Shown here in pieces: positions 8,114 through 15,805 of a stretch of DNA of 27,199 nucleotides (position 1 is the first letter of the stretch; each line of letters begins with the position of its first letter). The notes under the pieces were generated by a model. The model did no database searches and had not been told where the DNA came from. It saw nothing but the letters and a program-made list of their open reading frames with translations. Origin of the DNA: Candidatus Moraniibacteriota bacterium (GTDB lineage Bacteria > Patescibacteriota > Minisyncoccia > Moranbacterales > UBA2206); contig DPJH01000031.1 in the NCBI GenBank assembly GCA_003543115.1, forward strand, positions 1-27,199, read 5' to 3'. The position numbers and the translations under genes are program-made.

Positions 8114-9199
8114 ATGAGCTTTCTTACAAAAAAAATAATAAACTTTGATCCAAAAATATTCGGATTGGATTTAAGCGATCTTTCGATTAAAGTTTTTCAA
8201 ATTGAGCCTGATGGAGGAAAAGACTATGTGAGAGGCTACGGTTCTGTTGATATTGCAGCTGGAAACATTGAAGATGGAAGAATAGTGAACAAGGAAAATG
8301 TTTTAAAAGCGATAAAAGAGGCTTTGAACCTGCCTACCTCAAAAAAAATAAATTCCAATAAGGTCATATGCTCTTTGCCCGAGTCTAAGGCCTTTGTACG
8401 CATAATAAACATTCCTAAAATGAGTAAGGATGAAGCTAAGGAGGCAGTCAAATGGGAGATGGAAGCTAATATGCCCATGGCCGTTTCAGAAGTGTATTTC
8501 GATTGGCAATTTATTGAAAATATTGATGAAAGCAAGGATGTTCAAAGAGTTTTAACAGCGGCTGTGTCTCGAGAAATCGTGGATGATTGGATGAATGTTT
8601 TGACTATGGCCGGCCTAGAAGTCTATGGCTTGGAAGTGGAATCAATTGCCAGCATCCGCAGTTTAGTAGAAAGCAATGTTCAAGCCGGAAACATATCTCT
8701 CATAGTTGATCTTGGCGCTCGAAGAACAAGTTTCATTATCGCAGAAGGTTTGGTACCATATTTCACTTCAAGCATACCGTTTTCTTCTGAATGTATGAAT
8801 GATGCCATATGCAAAGCCTTAAAATTGACATTTGAAGAAGCTGAAGAGGCAAAGGTCAATAACGGAATAGAAAATTCAAGCAAAAGAAATCCTATATTCA
8901 AAGCCGTAGAATCGCTTCTTGAAAACTTGGTGACTGAGATTTTAAAAACTATTAATTTTTATGGGGAGATGTCCAATGACTCAAGGGAAATAACAAAAAT
9001 TATTTTATGCGGAGGAGGGTCAAATATGAAGGGAATGTCAGAATTTTTAACGGAAAAAATAAATAAAGATGTGGTTGTCGGCAATCCATGGGTCAATCTG
9101 AATCTTAAGCAAGATCTGCCGCCAATTAACGCAGAAACATCAGTGCGCTATGCTACGGCAATCGGGCTTGCCATAAGAGGAAAAAAATATGGAGATTAA
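8114..9199 (+). CDS. pilM: type IV pilus assembly protein PilM (actin-like ATPase)
   Basis: This is a cytoplasmic actin-fold protein that recruits PilN to the pilus base. The ATG at 8114 (MSFLTKK, 361 residues) is preferred; an in-frame TTG at 8108 would add two residues. FtsA/PilM features are visible: phosphate-1 loop GLDLSDLSIKVFQ at 17-29, phosphate-2 loop SLIVDLGARRTSF, and adenosine motif KIILCGGGSNMKGM near the C-terminus. The SHS2-like insert contains MSKDEAKEAVKWEMEANMP. The length is normal. Its 3' end overlaps pilN by 11 bases, which is the usual pilMN arrangement. Confidence 0.94.
   Translation: MSFLTKKIINFDPKIFGLDLSDLSIKVFQIEPDGGKDYVRGYGSVDIAAGNIEDGRIVNKENVLKAIKEALNLPTSKKINSNKVICSLPESKAFVRIINIPKMSKDEAKEAVKWEMEANMPMAVSEVYFDWQFIENIDESKDVQRVLTAAVSREIVDDWMNVLTMAGLEVYGLEVESIASIRSLVESNVQAGNISLIVDLGARRTSFIIAEGLVPYFTSSIPFSSECMNDAICKALKLTFEEAEEAKVNNGIENSSKRNPIFKAVESLLENLVTEILKTINFYGEMSNDSREITKIILCGGGSNMKGMSEFLTEKINKDVVVGNPWVNLNLKQDLPPINAETSVRYATAIGLAIRGKKYGD
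9175..9180 (+). promoter_or_regulatory. ribosome binding site for pilN inside pilM
   Basis: AAGAGG lies eight bases before the pilN ATG at 9189 and within pilM coding sequence. It is one of the few convincing Shine-Dalgarno sites in the window, and it supports the overlapping start. Confidence 0.55.
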
Positions 9200-9743
9200 A
9201 TTAAATATTATTCCGGATAAAAGAAAAAAGGAGATAGTCTCATCCAATAGGCTGAGGAGAGTTTTGCAATGGGAATTCGGATTATCTGTGATTATGATAA
9301 TTTTTCTGCTGTTAATTTTAAGCATTTATCAGCTATTATTATTTAATTTGGAGACTCAAAAGAGCGAAATTGTCAGCGGGAAAGGAAAAGATGAATTTGA
9401 AAAAATTTCTAAATTTAACGATGATTTTAAGACTGCTAATAAGCAAATTACTACGAATGAGTCAATTCAAAAAGATCAGCTATATTGGTCAAATTTATTT
9501 GTGAAGCTGAGTGGCTCTATCGAACCAGAAATCAGCATATCCAGAATGGCTACTAAAAATTATCGCGTGTTGCTGGCCGGAACTGCAAAAACACGAGATG
9601 ATCTTATAAATATGAAAGATAGTTTTTCGAAAGAAAGTTGCTTTACAGATATTAATTTGCCCCTATCGAGCCTGGTTTCTAAGGATAATATCGATTTCCA
9701 GATAGAATTTAATATAAAAGAAGAGTGTGTTAAAAATAAATGA
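9189..9743 (+). CDS. pilN: type IV pilus assembly protein PilN
   Basis: This 184-residue bitopic membrane protein belongs to the alignment subcomplex. The cytoplasmic N-terminus, KLNIIPDKRKKE at 4-15, matches the conserved PilN peptide that docks into PilM. A membrane helix follows at about 31-53. The periplasm-side or outside part has a short coiled-coil-like stretch and then a small ferredoxin-like domain (YWSNLFVKLSGSIEPEISISRM). It overlaps both neighbours: 11 bases with pilM and 4 bases (ATGA) with pilO. Confidence 0.9.
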   Translation: MEIKLNIIPDKRKKEIVSSNRLRRVLQWEFGLSVIMIIFLLLILSIYQLLLFNLETQKSEIVSGKGKDEFEKISKFNDDFKTANKQITTNESIQKDQLYWSNLFVKLSGSIEPEISISRMATKNYRVLLAGTAKTRDDLINMKDSFSKESCFTDINLPLSSLVSKDNIDFQIEFNIKEECVKNK

Positions 9744-10357
9744 AAGATTTTTTGAATAAAAATAAAATAATCCTGATAACATCTATCTATCTCATTTTAG
9801 CGGGTCTATTTTTCTATTTTCTCATAATTCCTTTAAAGGGAAAAATCAACGGTAAAGCTAGCGAAATCCAACAAGAAAAAATTGATCAAGATATTACTAA
9901 GAAGAAAATAATGACGGTTCCTGTCATTGAAAAAGATTATCAAAAATATAAAGAAAATGAAGAGAATCTAAACGTCCTAATGGAACCATCCCAGGAGGTG
10001 GAATTTATTAAGGGCTTGGAAGCCTTGGCGGAGGAAACAAACAACAAAGTTGAATTTAAAATTCAGGAATCAGCAAAAGATGAATCAAAAAACAAAAAAA
10101 CAGAGAACGCCGACATTAAGAGCAAATTGGCTTATAATAATTTCTTATCTATGCAGGTTGCACTTGAAGGAAATTATCAAAGTTTAATAAATTTTATCCA
10201 TAAAGTAGAGAATTATAAAAAGTATGTAAATATTCTATCTATTAGAATAGAAAAGATTTCAATAGATGAAGGTGCAAAATCTTCCAATAAAGAGAATGAA
10301 GTTAAAAATGAAGCCTTAAACAGTATTTTGGACATAGTAGTTTATATTAAGAAATGA
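9740..10357 (+). CDS. pilO: type IV pilus assembly protein PilO
   Basis: This is a 205-residue PilO-like protein and the usual partner of PilN. It has a single N-terminal membrane helix at about 9-31, a charged coiled coil at about 36-95, and a C-terminal domain containing FLSMQVALEGNYQSLINFIHKVENYKKYVNI, a typical PilO ferredoxin-like segment. The ATGA overlap with pilN and a second ATGA overlap with the next gene imply translational coupling. Confidence 0.88.
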   Translation: MKDFLNKNKIILITSIYLILAGLFFYFLIIPLKGKINGKASEIQQEKIDQDITKKKIMTVPVIEKDYQKYKENEENLNVLMEPSQEVEFIKGLEALAEETNNKVEFKIQESAKDESKNKKTENADIKSKLAYNNFLSMQVALEGNYQSLINFIHKVENYKKYVNILSIRIEKISIDEGAKSSNKENEVKNEALNSILDIVVYIKK

Positions 10358-10743
10358 AAAAATTAGAAATAAAATTAAACCTAAACTACAAAGATCTGTA
10401 TGCTAAGATAGCCGGATTTGTGGTGCATAAATCTTCAATCGTATTGCTATTTATTGGAATTTTATTTTTAGGATACTGTATCCATGTGTGGTATCAAAAC
10501 GTGTACAGTTATGAGTGGGATGAAGTAAAAAAGCAAGATTATATGAATAATAAGAATGCCGGAACAAACTTAAATAGGGTAAAATTCGAGAAGGTATTGG
10601 AAGACATTGAAAGAAGAAAGGGGGAGTATGAAAAAAATATGGATGATGCGGAAGACTTTTTTAGGCTAAGAGCAAAAAATGCAAATGAAGAAAGCGTCGC
10701 CAAGGATGATGACATGAAGGGTGATGAAAAAAAAGTAAGATAG
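10354..10743 (+). CDS. small bitopic membrane protein at the end of the pilMNO operon
   Basis: This is a 129-residue protein of no family I recognise. A cytoplasmic N-terminus of about 26 residues is followed by one membrane helix (about 27-47, SSIVLLFIGILFLGYCIHVWY) and a highly charged tail, probably helical, rich in Lys, Glu and Asp (DIERRKGEYEKNMDDAEDFF). The start overlaps the pilO stop by ATGA, so it is translated with the pilus genes. It occupies the position of pilP in Gram-negative clusters but has no lipoprotein signal or PilP domain, as expected for a cell without an outer membrane. It may be a fourth part of the alignment subcomplex. Confidence 0.75.
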   Translation: MKKLEIKLNLNYKDLYAKIAGFVVHKSSIVLLFIGILFLGYCIHVWYQNVYSYEWDEVKKQDYMNNKNAGTNLNRVKFEKVLEDIERRKGEYEKNMDDAEDFFRLRAKNANEESVAKDDDMKGDEKKVR

Positions 10744-10751
10744 GAAATGTC

Positions 10752-10771
10752 AATAAAAAAGTTTATTTTTT
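10752..10771. terminator. weak AT-rich hairpin between convergent genes
   Basis: AATAAA and TTTATT pair around AAAG, with A and T runs on both sides. It lies between the pilus operon and the convergent methyltransferase and overlaps the stop of the latter. It has no GC pairs, so termination here is doubtful. Confidence 0.3.
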
Positions 10772-11437
10772 AAAGTAAGCAACCCAATAGTTTCTTTTGT
10801 ATGGCTGGTTATCAAAATTAACATAACCGCTTTTTTTTATAATTTCTAGAGGAGTAAAGAATTTTTGATAAGTATCAATGAAATCTTCTTTGGAAAAAAC
10901 TCTCTCAATAAGATTGCTTTTTGGCATAATATAGGTGTCTTTTTCTTTTCCTGGAAAATTTTTTATAAGCTTTTTTGCATTTTTATCATTATCTTTTCTT
11001 AGGGCTCTGACAAAAAAATATCCATTTTTTTTAAGCACTCTGAATGATTCTTTAAGATATATTTCTCGCTCTTCTTCCGTTAAGGCGTTAGATGAAGTTA
11101 TATCAAGAATGATGTCAAAAAAATTGTCCCGGAAGTTGTACTTTTCGCCAATGCTTTGTTCAAAAAAAAATGCCTTATCTCCAGGATTTTTTCGAGCAAT
11201 ATTGATGGCAGTGGGAGATATTTCCAATCCAAACACGTTATTGCCAAGACTGGCTAAATAATTTGTATTTCTTCCCGTGCCGCTTCCCAGATCAAGGATG
11301 TTGAGCCTTGTAACGGAGTTTGCACTGTCTTTTTTGTAGAATTTCAAGAATCGCAACAGGCATCCTTGAGGTTTATTCCCCTTGGTTATGAAAAGTGGAT
11401 TTTTGTATTCTCTTTCCCAGGCGATTTTTTGTGACAT
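10763..11437 (-). CDS. class I SAM-dependent methyltransferase
   Basis: This 224-residue protein has a Rossmann-type SAM-binding fold. Motif I is ILDLGSGTGRN at 47-57, with acidic Glu72 at the end of strand 2 (FGLEISPTAI), then FDIILDITSSNAL around 107-119 and a post-motif strand, ESFRVLKKNGYFFVRA. The substrate cannot be read from the sequence. The C-terminal part resembles Methyltransf_11/25-type small-molecule or tRNA/tellurite-like enzymes only in the generic fold. It is a single gene, convergent with the pilus operon and downstream of the tRNA cluster on the same strand, separated from it by a terminator. Confidence 0.82.
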   Translation of the reverse strand: MSQKIAWEREYKNPLFITKGNKPQGCLLRFLKFYKKDSANSVTRLNILDLGSGTGRNTNYLASLGNNVFGLEISPTAINIARKNPGDKAFFFEQSIGEKYNFRDNFFDIILDITSSNALTEEEREIYLKESFRVLKKNGYFFVRALRKDNDKNAKKLIKNFPGKEKDTYIMPKSNLIERVFSKEDFIDTYQKFFTPLEIIKKSGYVNFDNQPYKRNYWVAYFKK

Positions 11438-11489
11438 TGTTAATAAAAAGGTTATTTTTTAGTCGGATATTTCTTATGGTATAGAAAAC

Positions 11490-11513
11490 AAAAAACTGCT
11501 CGAGCAGTTTTTT
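11490..11513. terminator. palindromic Rho-independent terminator of the tRNA cluster
   Basis: The palindrome ACTGCTCGAGCAGT is flanked by a run of six A before it and six T after it, so it can terminate in both directions. On the minus strand it closes the four-tRNA transcript before the methyltransferase gene. Confidence 0.85.
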
Positions 11514-11529
11514 GTAAGCTACTTTCTAG

Positions 11530-11602
11530 TGCGCCCTGAGGGATTCGAACCCCCAACCTACTGGTTCGAAGCCAGGCACTCTATCCATTGAGCTAAGGGC
11601 GC
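11530..11602 (-). tRNA. tRNA-Arg (anticodon TCG)
   Basis: This is a complete cloverleaf of 73 nt. The acceptor is GCGCCCT paired with AGGGCGC, the D-stem is GCTC/GAGT, the anticodon loop is CTTCGAA with TCG at 34-36, the T-loop is TTCGAAT, and the discriminator is A. The CCA end is not encoded. Pair 27-43 is a C-T mismatch. It should read CGA and CGG. It is the last tRNA of a four-gene minus-strand cluster. Confidence 0.95.
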
Positions 11603-11634
11603 ATATGGCTTATTTCCAAAGAAATCTGCAGGGG

Positions 11635-11706
11635 GGCGATCACTGGGAATCGAACCCAGATAGCCAGTGCCACAAACTGGTGTTCTACCACTGAACTATG
11701 ACCGCC
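11635..11706 (-). tRNA. tRNA-His (anticodon GTG)
   Basis: The cloverleaf has anticodon loop TTGTGGC with GTG at 34-36, T-stem CTGGG/CCCAG and T-loop TTCGATT. Counting from G10 back, the gene encodes the extra G-1, which pairs with C73, the histidine identity pair. The acceptor is GCGGTCA paired with TGATCGC. CCA is not encoded; the 3' flank is C-rich. Confidence 0.95.
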
Positions 11707-11734
11707 ACTCTGAAGACTTCCTTTTTCTTTTATG

Positions 11735-11807
11735 TGCGCCGGGCAGGAATCGAACCTGCGACCAATAGCTTAGAAGGCTACTGCTCTATCCACTGAGCTA
11801 CCGGCGC
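11735..11807 (-). tRNA. tRNA-Arg (anticodon TCT)
   Basis: The acceptor GCGCCGG pairs with CCGGCGC. The D-arm is GCTC/GAGC, the anticodon loop is CTTCTAA with TCT at 34-36, the T-arm is GCAGG/CCTGC with TTCGATT, and the discriminator is A. CCA is not encoded. It reads AGA and AGG, which are frequent Arg codons in these genes. Confidence 0.95.
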
Positions 11808-11893
11808 TTTTTCAAATCAATAAAATATAAAAAATCAAAAAGTCTATAATCCATTATTTTTTTGATATTTAATCTTTGATATTTTATTTTGTA

Positions 11894-11969
11894 TGGTGCA
11901 CCCAGTAGGGGTCGAACCTACGACCATCTCCTTAAGAGGGAGCTGCTCTACCAACTGAGCTATGGGTGC
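11894..11969 (-). tRNA. tRNA-Lys (anticodon CTT)
   Basis: The acceptor GCACCCA pairs with TGGGTGC. The D-arm is GCTC/GAGC, the anticodon loop is CTCTTAA with CTT at 34-36, the T-arm is GTAGG/CCTAC, and the discriminator is A. The CCA end is encoded, unlike the other three tRNAs of the cluster. It reads AAG only, so a separate TTT tRNA must exist elsewhere for the very common AAA codon. It is the first gene of the cluster. Confidence 0.95.
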
Positions 11970-11981
11970 TTTTTGTATGAT

Positions 11982-12012
11982 ATTATATATTGAAAATATT
12001 GCCTTTAGGCAA
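11982..12012 (-). promoter_or_regulatory. promoter for the tRNA cluster
   Basis: On the minus strand a perfect TATAAT (11987-11982) lies 12 bases before the tRNA-Lys 5' end. A TTGCCT -35 (12012-12007) lies 19 bases further upstream. The -35 overlaps a small hairpin. Confidence 0.5.
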
Positions 12013-12013
12013 T
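11998..12013 (-). terminator. possible terminator after the VanW gene
   Basis: ATTGCC and GGCAAT form a perfect 6-bp stem with loop TTTA. On the minus strand it is followed by ATTTTCA, a poor T-tract. It lies 44 bases beyond the VanW-domain stop codon. Confidence 0.35.
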
Positions 12014-12057
12014 GTAGCCATAGTAACAGGAAAAGCTCATTCAGTCAACATTTTCGG

Positions 12058-13356
12058 CTAGGGTTTTGTATTTTCTTTTAAATATCTCTCCCATTCTCCT
12101 TTCGACCAATTTTTTGGTTTTTGAGTCAGTTTGTCTCCGGGATGAGGATATTTGCTTGGTGAATCGTAGGAGCTTTTGAAAACATCTTCCCTGATAAGAT
12201 CATTGTTTTTATCGGTAACTTTTTGTGAAAAAGTGGTTTTCATTGAACCATCCGGTTTTTTTTCCAATATATGGGGTCCGTCTATGGAAACTTGCCTTCC
12301 ATCACTAGTTCCAAAAAATTTAAATATGAGTTCCGTACCGACAATTTCAGTTTGAATAAGGATGTGCCCGGGCGTGTCATTGACAAATCGCAAATCAGGC
12401 CTCGGTATATATATCGTAGAATCCATTCCTTGAGGATTATAGTAACTCACGGGATAGGCGTGGTTTCTTCTGGCAGTTATTTTAAGTCCGCTATAAATAG
12501 CTGCACGAAAGGCAGTGGTAGAAACTTGGCAAATCCCCCCTCCGAATTCAGGTTCCGTTTTATCATTTTTAATCACAAGCTCTGGAAGATATCCATGGTC
12601 GCCATCGACTTCTCCAAGAATTTTAACAAAGGAAAATTCTTCACCAGGTTTTATGAGAACCCCATGAAATCTTTTCGTTGCAGCTTTAATATTGAAAATT
12701 CTATTTTTTGGAGAGCCTCTAAAATTTGAACGGCCTTCTCCGATGAGTGAAGTTATCCCTAGATTGTTTATGGAATTTATGGAAATATCTGGAGAATTTT
12801 CTTTATAGGAAAGTTCAAGGTTTTCTGTTTGTTTCCCTTCAGTTATATATTTAATTAAAAGTTCTGAACTTTCTGCCTGATCCAGCTCAATTCCTTTTTC
12901 ATCCATAGAAAAAACGGATATCTTGCCATCTTGCAGATCAAAAGTGGCATTGATGGGATCCTTGTCTGTTTTTTTGGAAAGTGTTTGGATATATTTTTTT
13001 ACCAAATCGGTATTCAAGGAAAAAGAAGATGATTTTTGAATATGAAATCTATCTTGAGTGGTTACGGATAGCTTGCATACGATGGATTTTTTATAATTGC
13101 AAACGTTTATATTTTCTATTTCAGATGAATAGCGGGGATTAAATCTAAGGTCGTTATTTTCTATGAGCCAGTCTTTAATTTCTTCTTTGGTGAGTTTGTA
13201 GGTGTTATCCTTGATTTTTAAGTTAACATCATTATCTATTGTTGAAATGCCTGTTTCCAGGGGCAAAATTGAAGTGGTGCTTTCTTTTCCATAAGAAAAA
13301 GGAGCGTTGATTGCAAACAAACAAAAAAAGACTATAATTTTCATTAGATTCTTCAT
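12058..13356 (-). CDS. secreted VanW-domain protein (YoaR-like)
   Basis: This is a 432-residue exported protein. Residues 1-22 form a signal peptide (a basic start, a hydrophobic FFCLFAINAPF, then SYG). The middle region, about 115-187, resembles the putative peptidoglycan-binding PG_binding_4 domain found ahead of VanW domains. The VanW domain covers about 207-350 and includes NFRGSPKNRIFNI, FHGVLIKPGEEFSF and the signature FGGGICQVSTT at 271-281 with Cys276, followed by a conserved RRNHAYPVSYY. The biochemical role of VanW is unknown. The family occurs in vancomycin-resistance operons and widely in monoderm cell envelopes, and a role in cell-wall maintenance is likely. It stands alone, with a strong terminator upstream and a tRNA cluster downstream. 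The ATG at 13344 is an alternative start. Confidence 0.88.
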   Translation of the reverse strand: MKNLMKIIVFFCLFAINAPFSYGKESTTSILPLETGISTIDNDVNLKIKDNTYKLTKEEIKDWLIENNDLRFNPRYSSEIENINVCNYKKSIVCKLSVTTQDRFHIQKSSSFSLNTDLVKKYIQTLSKKTDKDPINATFDLQDGKISVFSMDEKGIELDQAESSELLIKYITEGKQTENLELSYKENSPDISINSINNLGITSLIGEGRSNFRGSPKNRIFNIKAATKRFHGVLIKPGEEFSFVKILGEVDGDHGYLPELVIKNDKTEPEFGGGICQVSTTAFRAAIYSGLKITARRNHAYPVSYYNPQGMDSTIYIPRPDLRFVNDTPGHILIQTEIVGTELIFKFFGTSDGRQVSIDGPHILEKKPDGSMKTTFSQKVTDKNNDLIREDVFKSSYDSPSKYPHPGDKLTQKPKNWSKGEWERYLKENTKP

Positions 13357-13407
13357 GTATCCACAATAACCTAAAAATGCTATAAAATCAAATATATTTT
13401 TAACAAG

Positions 13408-13442
13408 AAAAAGTGTTTAGCTGTGAGGCTAAACACTTTTTT
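13408..13442. terminator. strong Rho-independent terminator after hsp20
   Basis: AAAAGTGTTTAGC pairs with GCTAAACACTTTT around loop TGTGAG, and further A and T runs extend the stem. On the minus strand it closes the tsaD-prsW-hsp20 unit. It is symmetric enough to act in both directions. Confidence 0.88.
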
Positions 13443-13460
13443 ATGATACGATATCGATCT

Positions 13461-13997
13461 TTAGAACCCTCGTACTTGAATTTTCTTGGTTTTAGTATTG
13501 TCGGCTTTAGGCAGTCTAATGGTGAGAATCCCATTTTTCATAGCAGCCTCAGCTTTTTCAGCCAAAACGTCAACCGGCAAAATGACTGAACGGGAAAAAT
13601 TCCCCCAATAACATTCTTGATAATAATAATTTTCTTCATTGACTATTTCTTCGTTTTTTCTTTCTCCTCGAATGCTGACCATGTCGCTATTGATGCTTAC
13701 ATCCAGATCTTCCGGCTTCACGCCGGCTATAGTAGATTTGATGACGATATCATTTTCAGTCTGGTAGACATCGATTGTAAGCTGGCCTTCGCTATCATCG
13801 CTGTTGGTAGGAATAATATTTTCTTCTTGTTGCATATTTCTTGTGTTTGATGAATTAATAAACATTTCCGCTCCTTCCTCTTCCTCTTCGTATATCTTAG
13901 CCAGAGGCCTATTGGGAGTTTCAAATTCCTCATTGATTTCATCAATTCGGCTTGAACCTGTAAGTTTTTCTAAAAAAGAACGTTTTACTTTAATCAT
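13461..13997 (-). CDS. small heat-shock protein Hsp20 (alpha-crystallin domain)
   Basis: This is a 178-residue ATP-independent holdase chaperone. The alpha-crystallin domain runs from about 72 to 167: QLTIDVYQTENDIVIKSTIAG, VKPEDLDVSINSDMVSIRGER, GNFSRSVILPVDV, and the signature AAMKNGILTIRLPK. A C-terminal IxV motif (KIQVRGF) for oligomer contacts is present. The N-terminal arm of about 70 residues is long and very acidic (KIYEEEEEGAEMF), with Gln/Asn-rich linkers. Archetypal bacterial Hsp20s are nearer 140-150 residues, so the arm is the unusual part. It lies 24 bases behind the PrsW-like gene on the same strand and ends at a strong terminator. No CIRCE or other heat-shock operator was seen. 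Confidence 0.93.
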   Translation of the reverse strand: MIKVKRSFLEKLTGSSRIDEINEEFETPNRPLAKIYEEEEEGAEMFINSSNTRNMQQEENIIPTNSDDSEGQLTIDVYQTENDIVIKSTIAGVKPEDLDVSINSDMVSIRGERKNEEIVNEENYYYQECYWGNFSRSVILPVDVLAEKAEAAMKNGILTIRLPKADNTKTKKIQVRGF

Positions 13998-14021
13998 TTT
14001 TTTTGTATATGTTATTTTTTA

Positions 14022-14606
14022 TTATCTGGTTTTAATTATAGTGGAATAGCTTTTATTTTGCAAGTTTATTTTTAGGATAAAAAGAAAAATTGAAATTGAA
14101 AAAAGATATATATAAGCAAATATTGCGTCTTGATTATAAATAACTAATAAGTTATAAGTTAAATGAAAAAGTGAGGAGATCAAAAGCGCTTGAATGGCTG
14201 ATAAAATAGAATAGGATTTTTTTATGAGAAAATAGCCAATTATTCCACTAGTGATGATGTGGATTAAAAATACTCCTAAAAAAGGGAATGAAAAGATGTT
14301 AGATATCGAAAGGGAAATTAGTTTTAAATAAACTTCAATAAATGCAAATCCTCCTCCAAAAAATATACTCAGAATAAACTTAGATGAACTTTTTTCGATA
14401 GATGAAAAGAGTTTTGCCAGAAGAGCAAGCTTAAAAAGTTCTTCTATTATGACTACGATTATAAGAAAAAAAGTTATCTTGCTTAAATAATCTTTTTCTA
14501 TATTAACATTGAATAAAATAGACAATAAGGAAGACAGCACAAGTTCACAAGTCAGGGCTCCTAAAGCGGCTAATGCTCCTAAAATAAAAAATTTTATAAA
14601 TTTCAT
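14022..14606 (-). CDS. PrsW-like intramembrane metalloprotease
   Basis: The frame is open from 14654, but the ATG at 14606 (MKFIKFF) overlaps the tsaD stop as ATGA and gives 194 residues, so it is preferred. The protein is almost entirely hydrophobic, with about six membrane helices. PrsW/CPBP-like active-site elements are visible in order: EE-x-x-K as Glu55-Glu56-Leu-Phe-Lys59, Glu91 in GFAFIEV, His116 in FLIHIITSGIIGY, and His148 with Asn152 in SSLFHLTYNLL. PrsW in Bacillus cleaves the anti-sigma factor RsiW. Whether this protein acts on the membrane protein encoded at 16461 is only a suggestion from proximity (about 1.9 kb away on the other strand). Family assignment is fairly secure from the motif set; the substrate is unknown. 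Confidence 0.7.
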   Translation of the reverse strand: MKFIKFFILGALAALGALTCELVLSSLLSILFNVNIEKDYLSKITFFLIIVVIIEELFKLALLAKLFSSIEKSSSKFILSIFFGGGFAFIEVYLKLISLSISNIFSFPFLGVFLIHIITSGIIGYFLIKKSYSILSAIQALLISSLFHLTYNLLVIYNQDAIFAYIYLFSISIFLFILKINLQNKSYSTIIKTR

Positions 14607-15676
14607 TTTTTTGTGTCTAAATTTAGAGCAGCTCTGGTGTCCATTTTTTTCCATCCGGATAAGAAGTTTTCTTTTTTATTTTCTTGACGATAGCGGAAAA
14701 AAGCGGCTGTGGCAATCATTCCGGCATTATCAAGCTGGAAGGCAAGCTCCGGGAAAGAAAATTTTGCAGAAGGCATATTTTCTTGGACAGACCTATGAAG
14801 TTGGGATTGCAATTGAGTATTGGCACTGACACCGCCAGCCAAAAGAATAGTTTTCGGGTGATAAATATTGGCGGCTTTGATAGTTTTTTCAATAAGAACA
14901 TCCAAAACGGCTTGTTGAAACTCATAACACACTTCTTTGACGAAATCCTTATCTTGCAAGAAGCTTTCATTTTTTTTAACGTAATATAAAACCGCTGTTT
15001 TTAGGCCAGAAAAAGAAAAATTAAGATCATTGCTATTTATCATCGGGCGGGGAAAGTCGATTTTATATTTGGCTTTTTCTTTTTGGAATTCAGAAGCCAT
15101 TTTAGAAATTATTGGACCTCCCGGATATCCGAGTCCAAGAATTCGAGCCACCTTGTCAAAAGCTTCTCCTGCGGCATCATCCTGGGTTTGCCCGACCACT
15201 TCATAGTTTAAATGTTTTTTCATTAAAACAAGCTGTGTATGTCCTCCTGAAACCACTAGGCATAAAATGGGGAAGGCAATCTCATTTAGGTTCTTGTTTA
15301 TAAAGTTGCTGTAAATATGGCCTTCTATATGATGAATTCCAACAAGAGGTTTTTTCCAGACATAGGAAAGGGTTTTGGCGCCAGTGGTTCCAATCAAAAG
15401 AGCAGGGATAAGTCCTGGCCCGCGAGTAACTGCCATCAAATCGATATCCCTTATGGGAGTCTTTGATTTTTTTAAGCATTCTTCAATAACGGGAAAAATA
15501 TTTTTTATGTGTTCTCTTGCGGCTAAATTTGGAACAACTCCTCCCCAGGAGCTATGAAGCTTTATTTGGGAAGATATTACATTGGACAGTGGCTTTATAT
15601 AGCCAATTTTTTCATCAATTTCTATTATAGAAGCGGCTGTTTCATCGCAAGAGGTTTCAATGCCTAAGATTTTCAT
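14603..15676 (-). CDS. tsaD: tRNA N6-adenosine threonylcarbamoyltransferase TsaD
   Basis: This 357-residue universal enzyme transfers threonylcarbamoyl to A37 of tRNAs that read ANN codons. It begins MKILGIETSCDETAASI, the canonical start. The metal-binding motif HIEGH (His116, His120) is intact, followed by PILCLVVSGGHTQLV and GEAFDKVARILGLGYPGGP. The C-terminal part has AGGVSANTQL and an NAGMIATAAF segment. Length is normal. Partners TsaB, TsaC and TsaE are not in the window. It is the first gene of a minus-strand unit with a PrsW-like protease and hsp20 and has its own promoter. Confidence 0.97.
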   Translation of the reverse strand: MKILGIETSCDETAASIIEIDEKIGYIKPLSNVISSQIKLHSSWGGVVPNLAAREHIKNIFPVIEECLKKSKTPIRDIDLMAVTRGPGLIPALLIGTTGAKTLSYVWKKPLVGIHHIEGHIYSNFINKNLNEIAFPILCLVVSGGHTQLVLMKKHLNYEVVGQTQDDAAGEAFDKVARILGLGYPGGPIISKMASEFQKEKAKYKIDFPRPMINSNDLNFSFSGLKTAVLYYVKKNESFLQDKDFVKEVCYEFQQAVLDVLIEKTIKAANIYHPKTILLAGGVSANTQLQSQLHRSVQENMPSAKFSFPELAFQLDNAGMIATAAFFRYRQENKKENFLSGWKKMDTRAALNLDTKK

Positions 15677-15731
15677 ATTTTTATTAAAAGCAAATAATCA
15701 ATTTAATTTGACTAAGGGAATAAACTATAGG

Positions 15732-15761
15732 ATTATACATTATATTGTATGTTATTGTAAA
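15732..15761 (-). promoter_or_regulatory. promoter for tsaD
   Basis: On the minus strand, TTTACA (15761-15756) is followed after 18 bases by a perfect TATAAT (15737-15732). The tsaD ATG at 15676 would then have a leader of about 50 nt. A second TATAAT overlaps the spacer. Confidence 0.6.
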
Positions 15762-15805
15762 CTTTTCGACAAATTGAAATATTATTCTAATATTAAGGTA
15801 ATAAT

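Noticed and set aside
11635..11707. tRNA-His apparently lacking the G-1 base
   Set aside because: On first alignment the acceptor was shifted by one. Counting back from G10, G-1 is encoded and pairs with C73, as in normal bacterial tRNA-His.
11820..11893. Repeated TTTGATATTT words between tRNA-Lys and tRNA-Arg(TCT)
   Set aside because: There are only two copies in very AT-rich spacer DNA, with no conserved spacing to a promoter.
14607..14654. Longer N-terminus for the PrsW-like protein starting at 14654
   Set aside because: The additional residues are hydrophilic, lie within tsaD, and would displace the ATGA coupling at 14603-14606.
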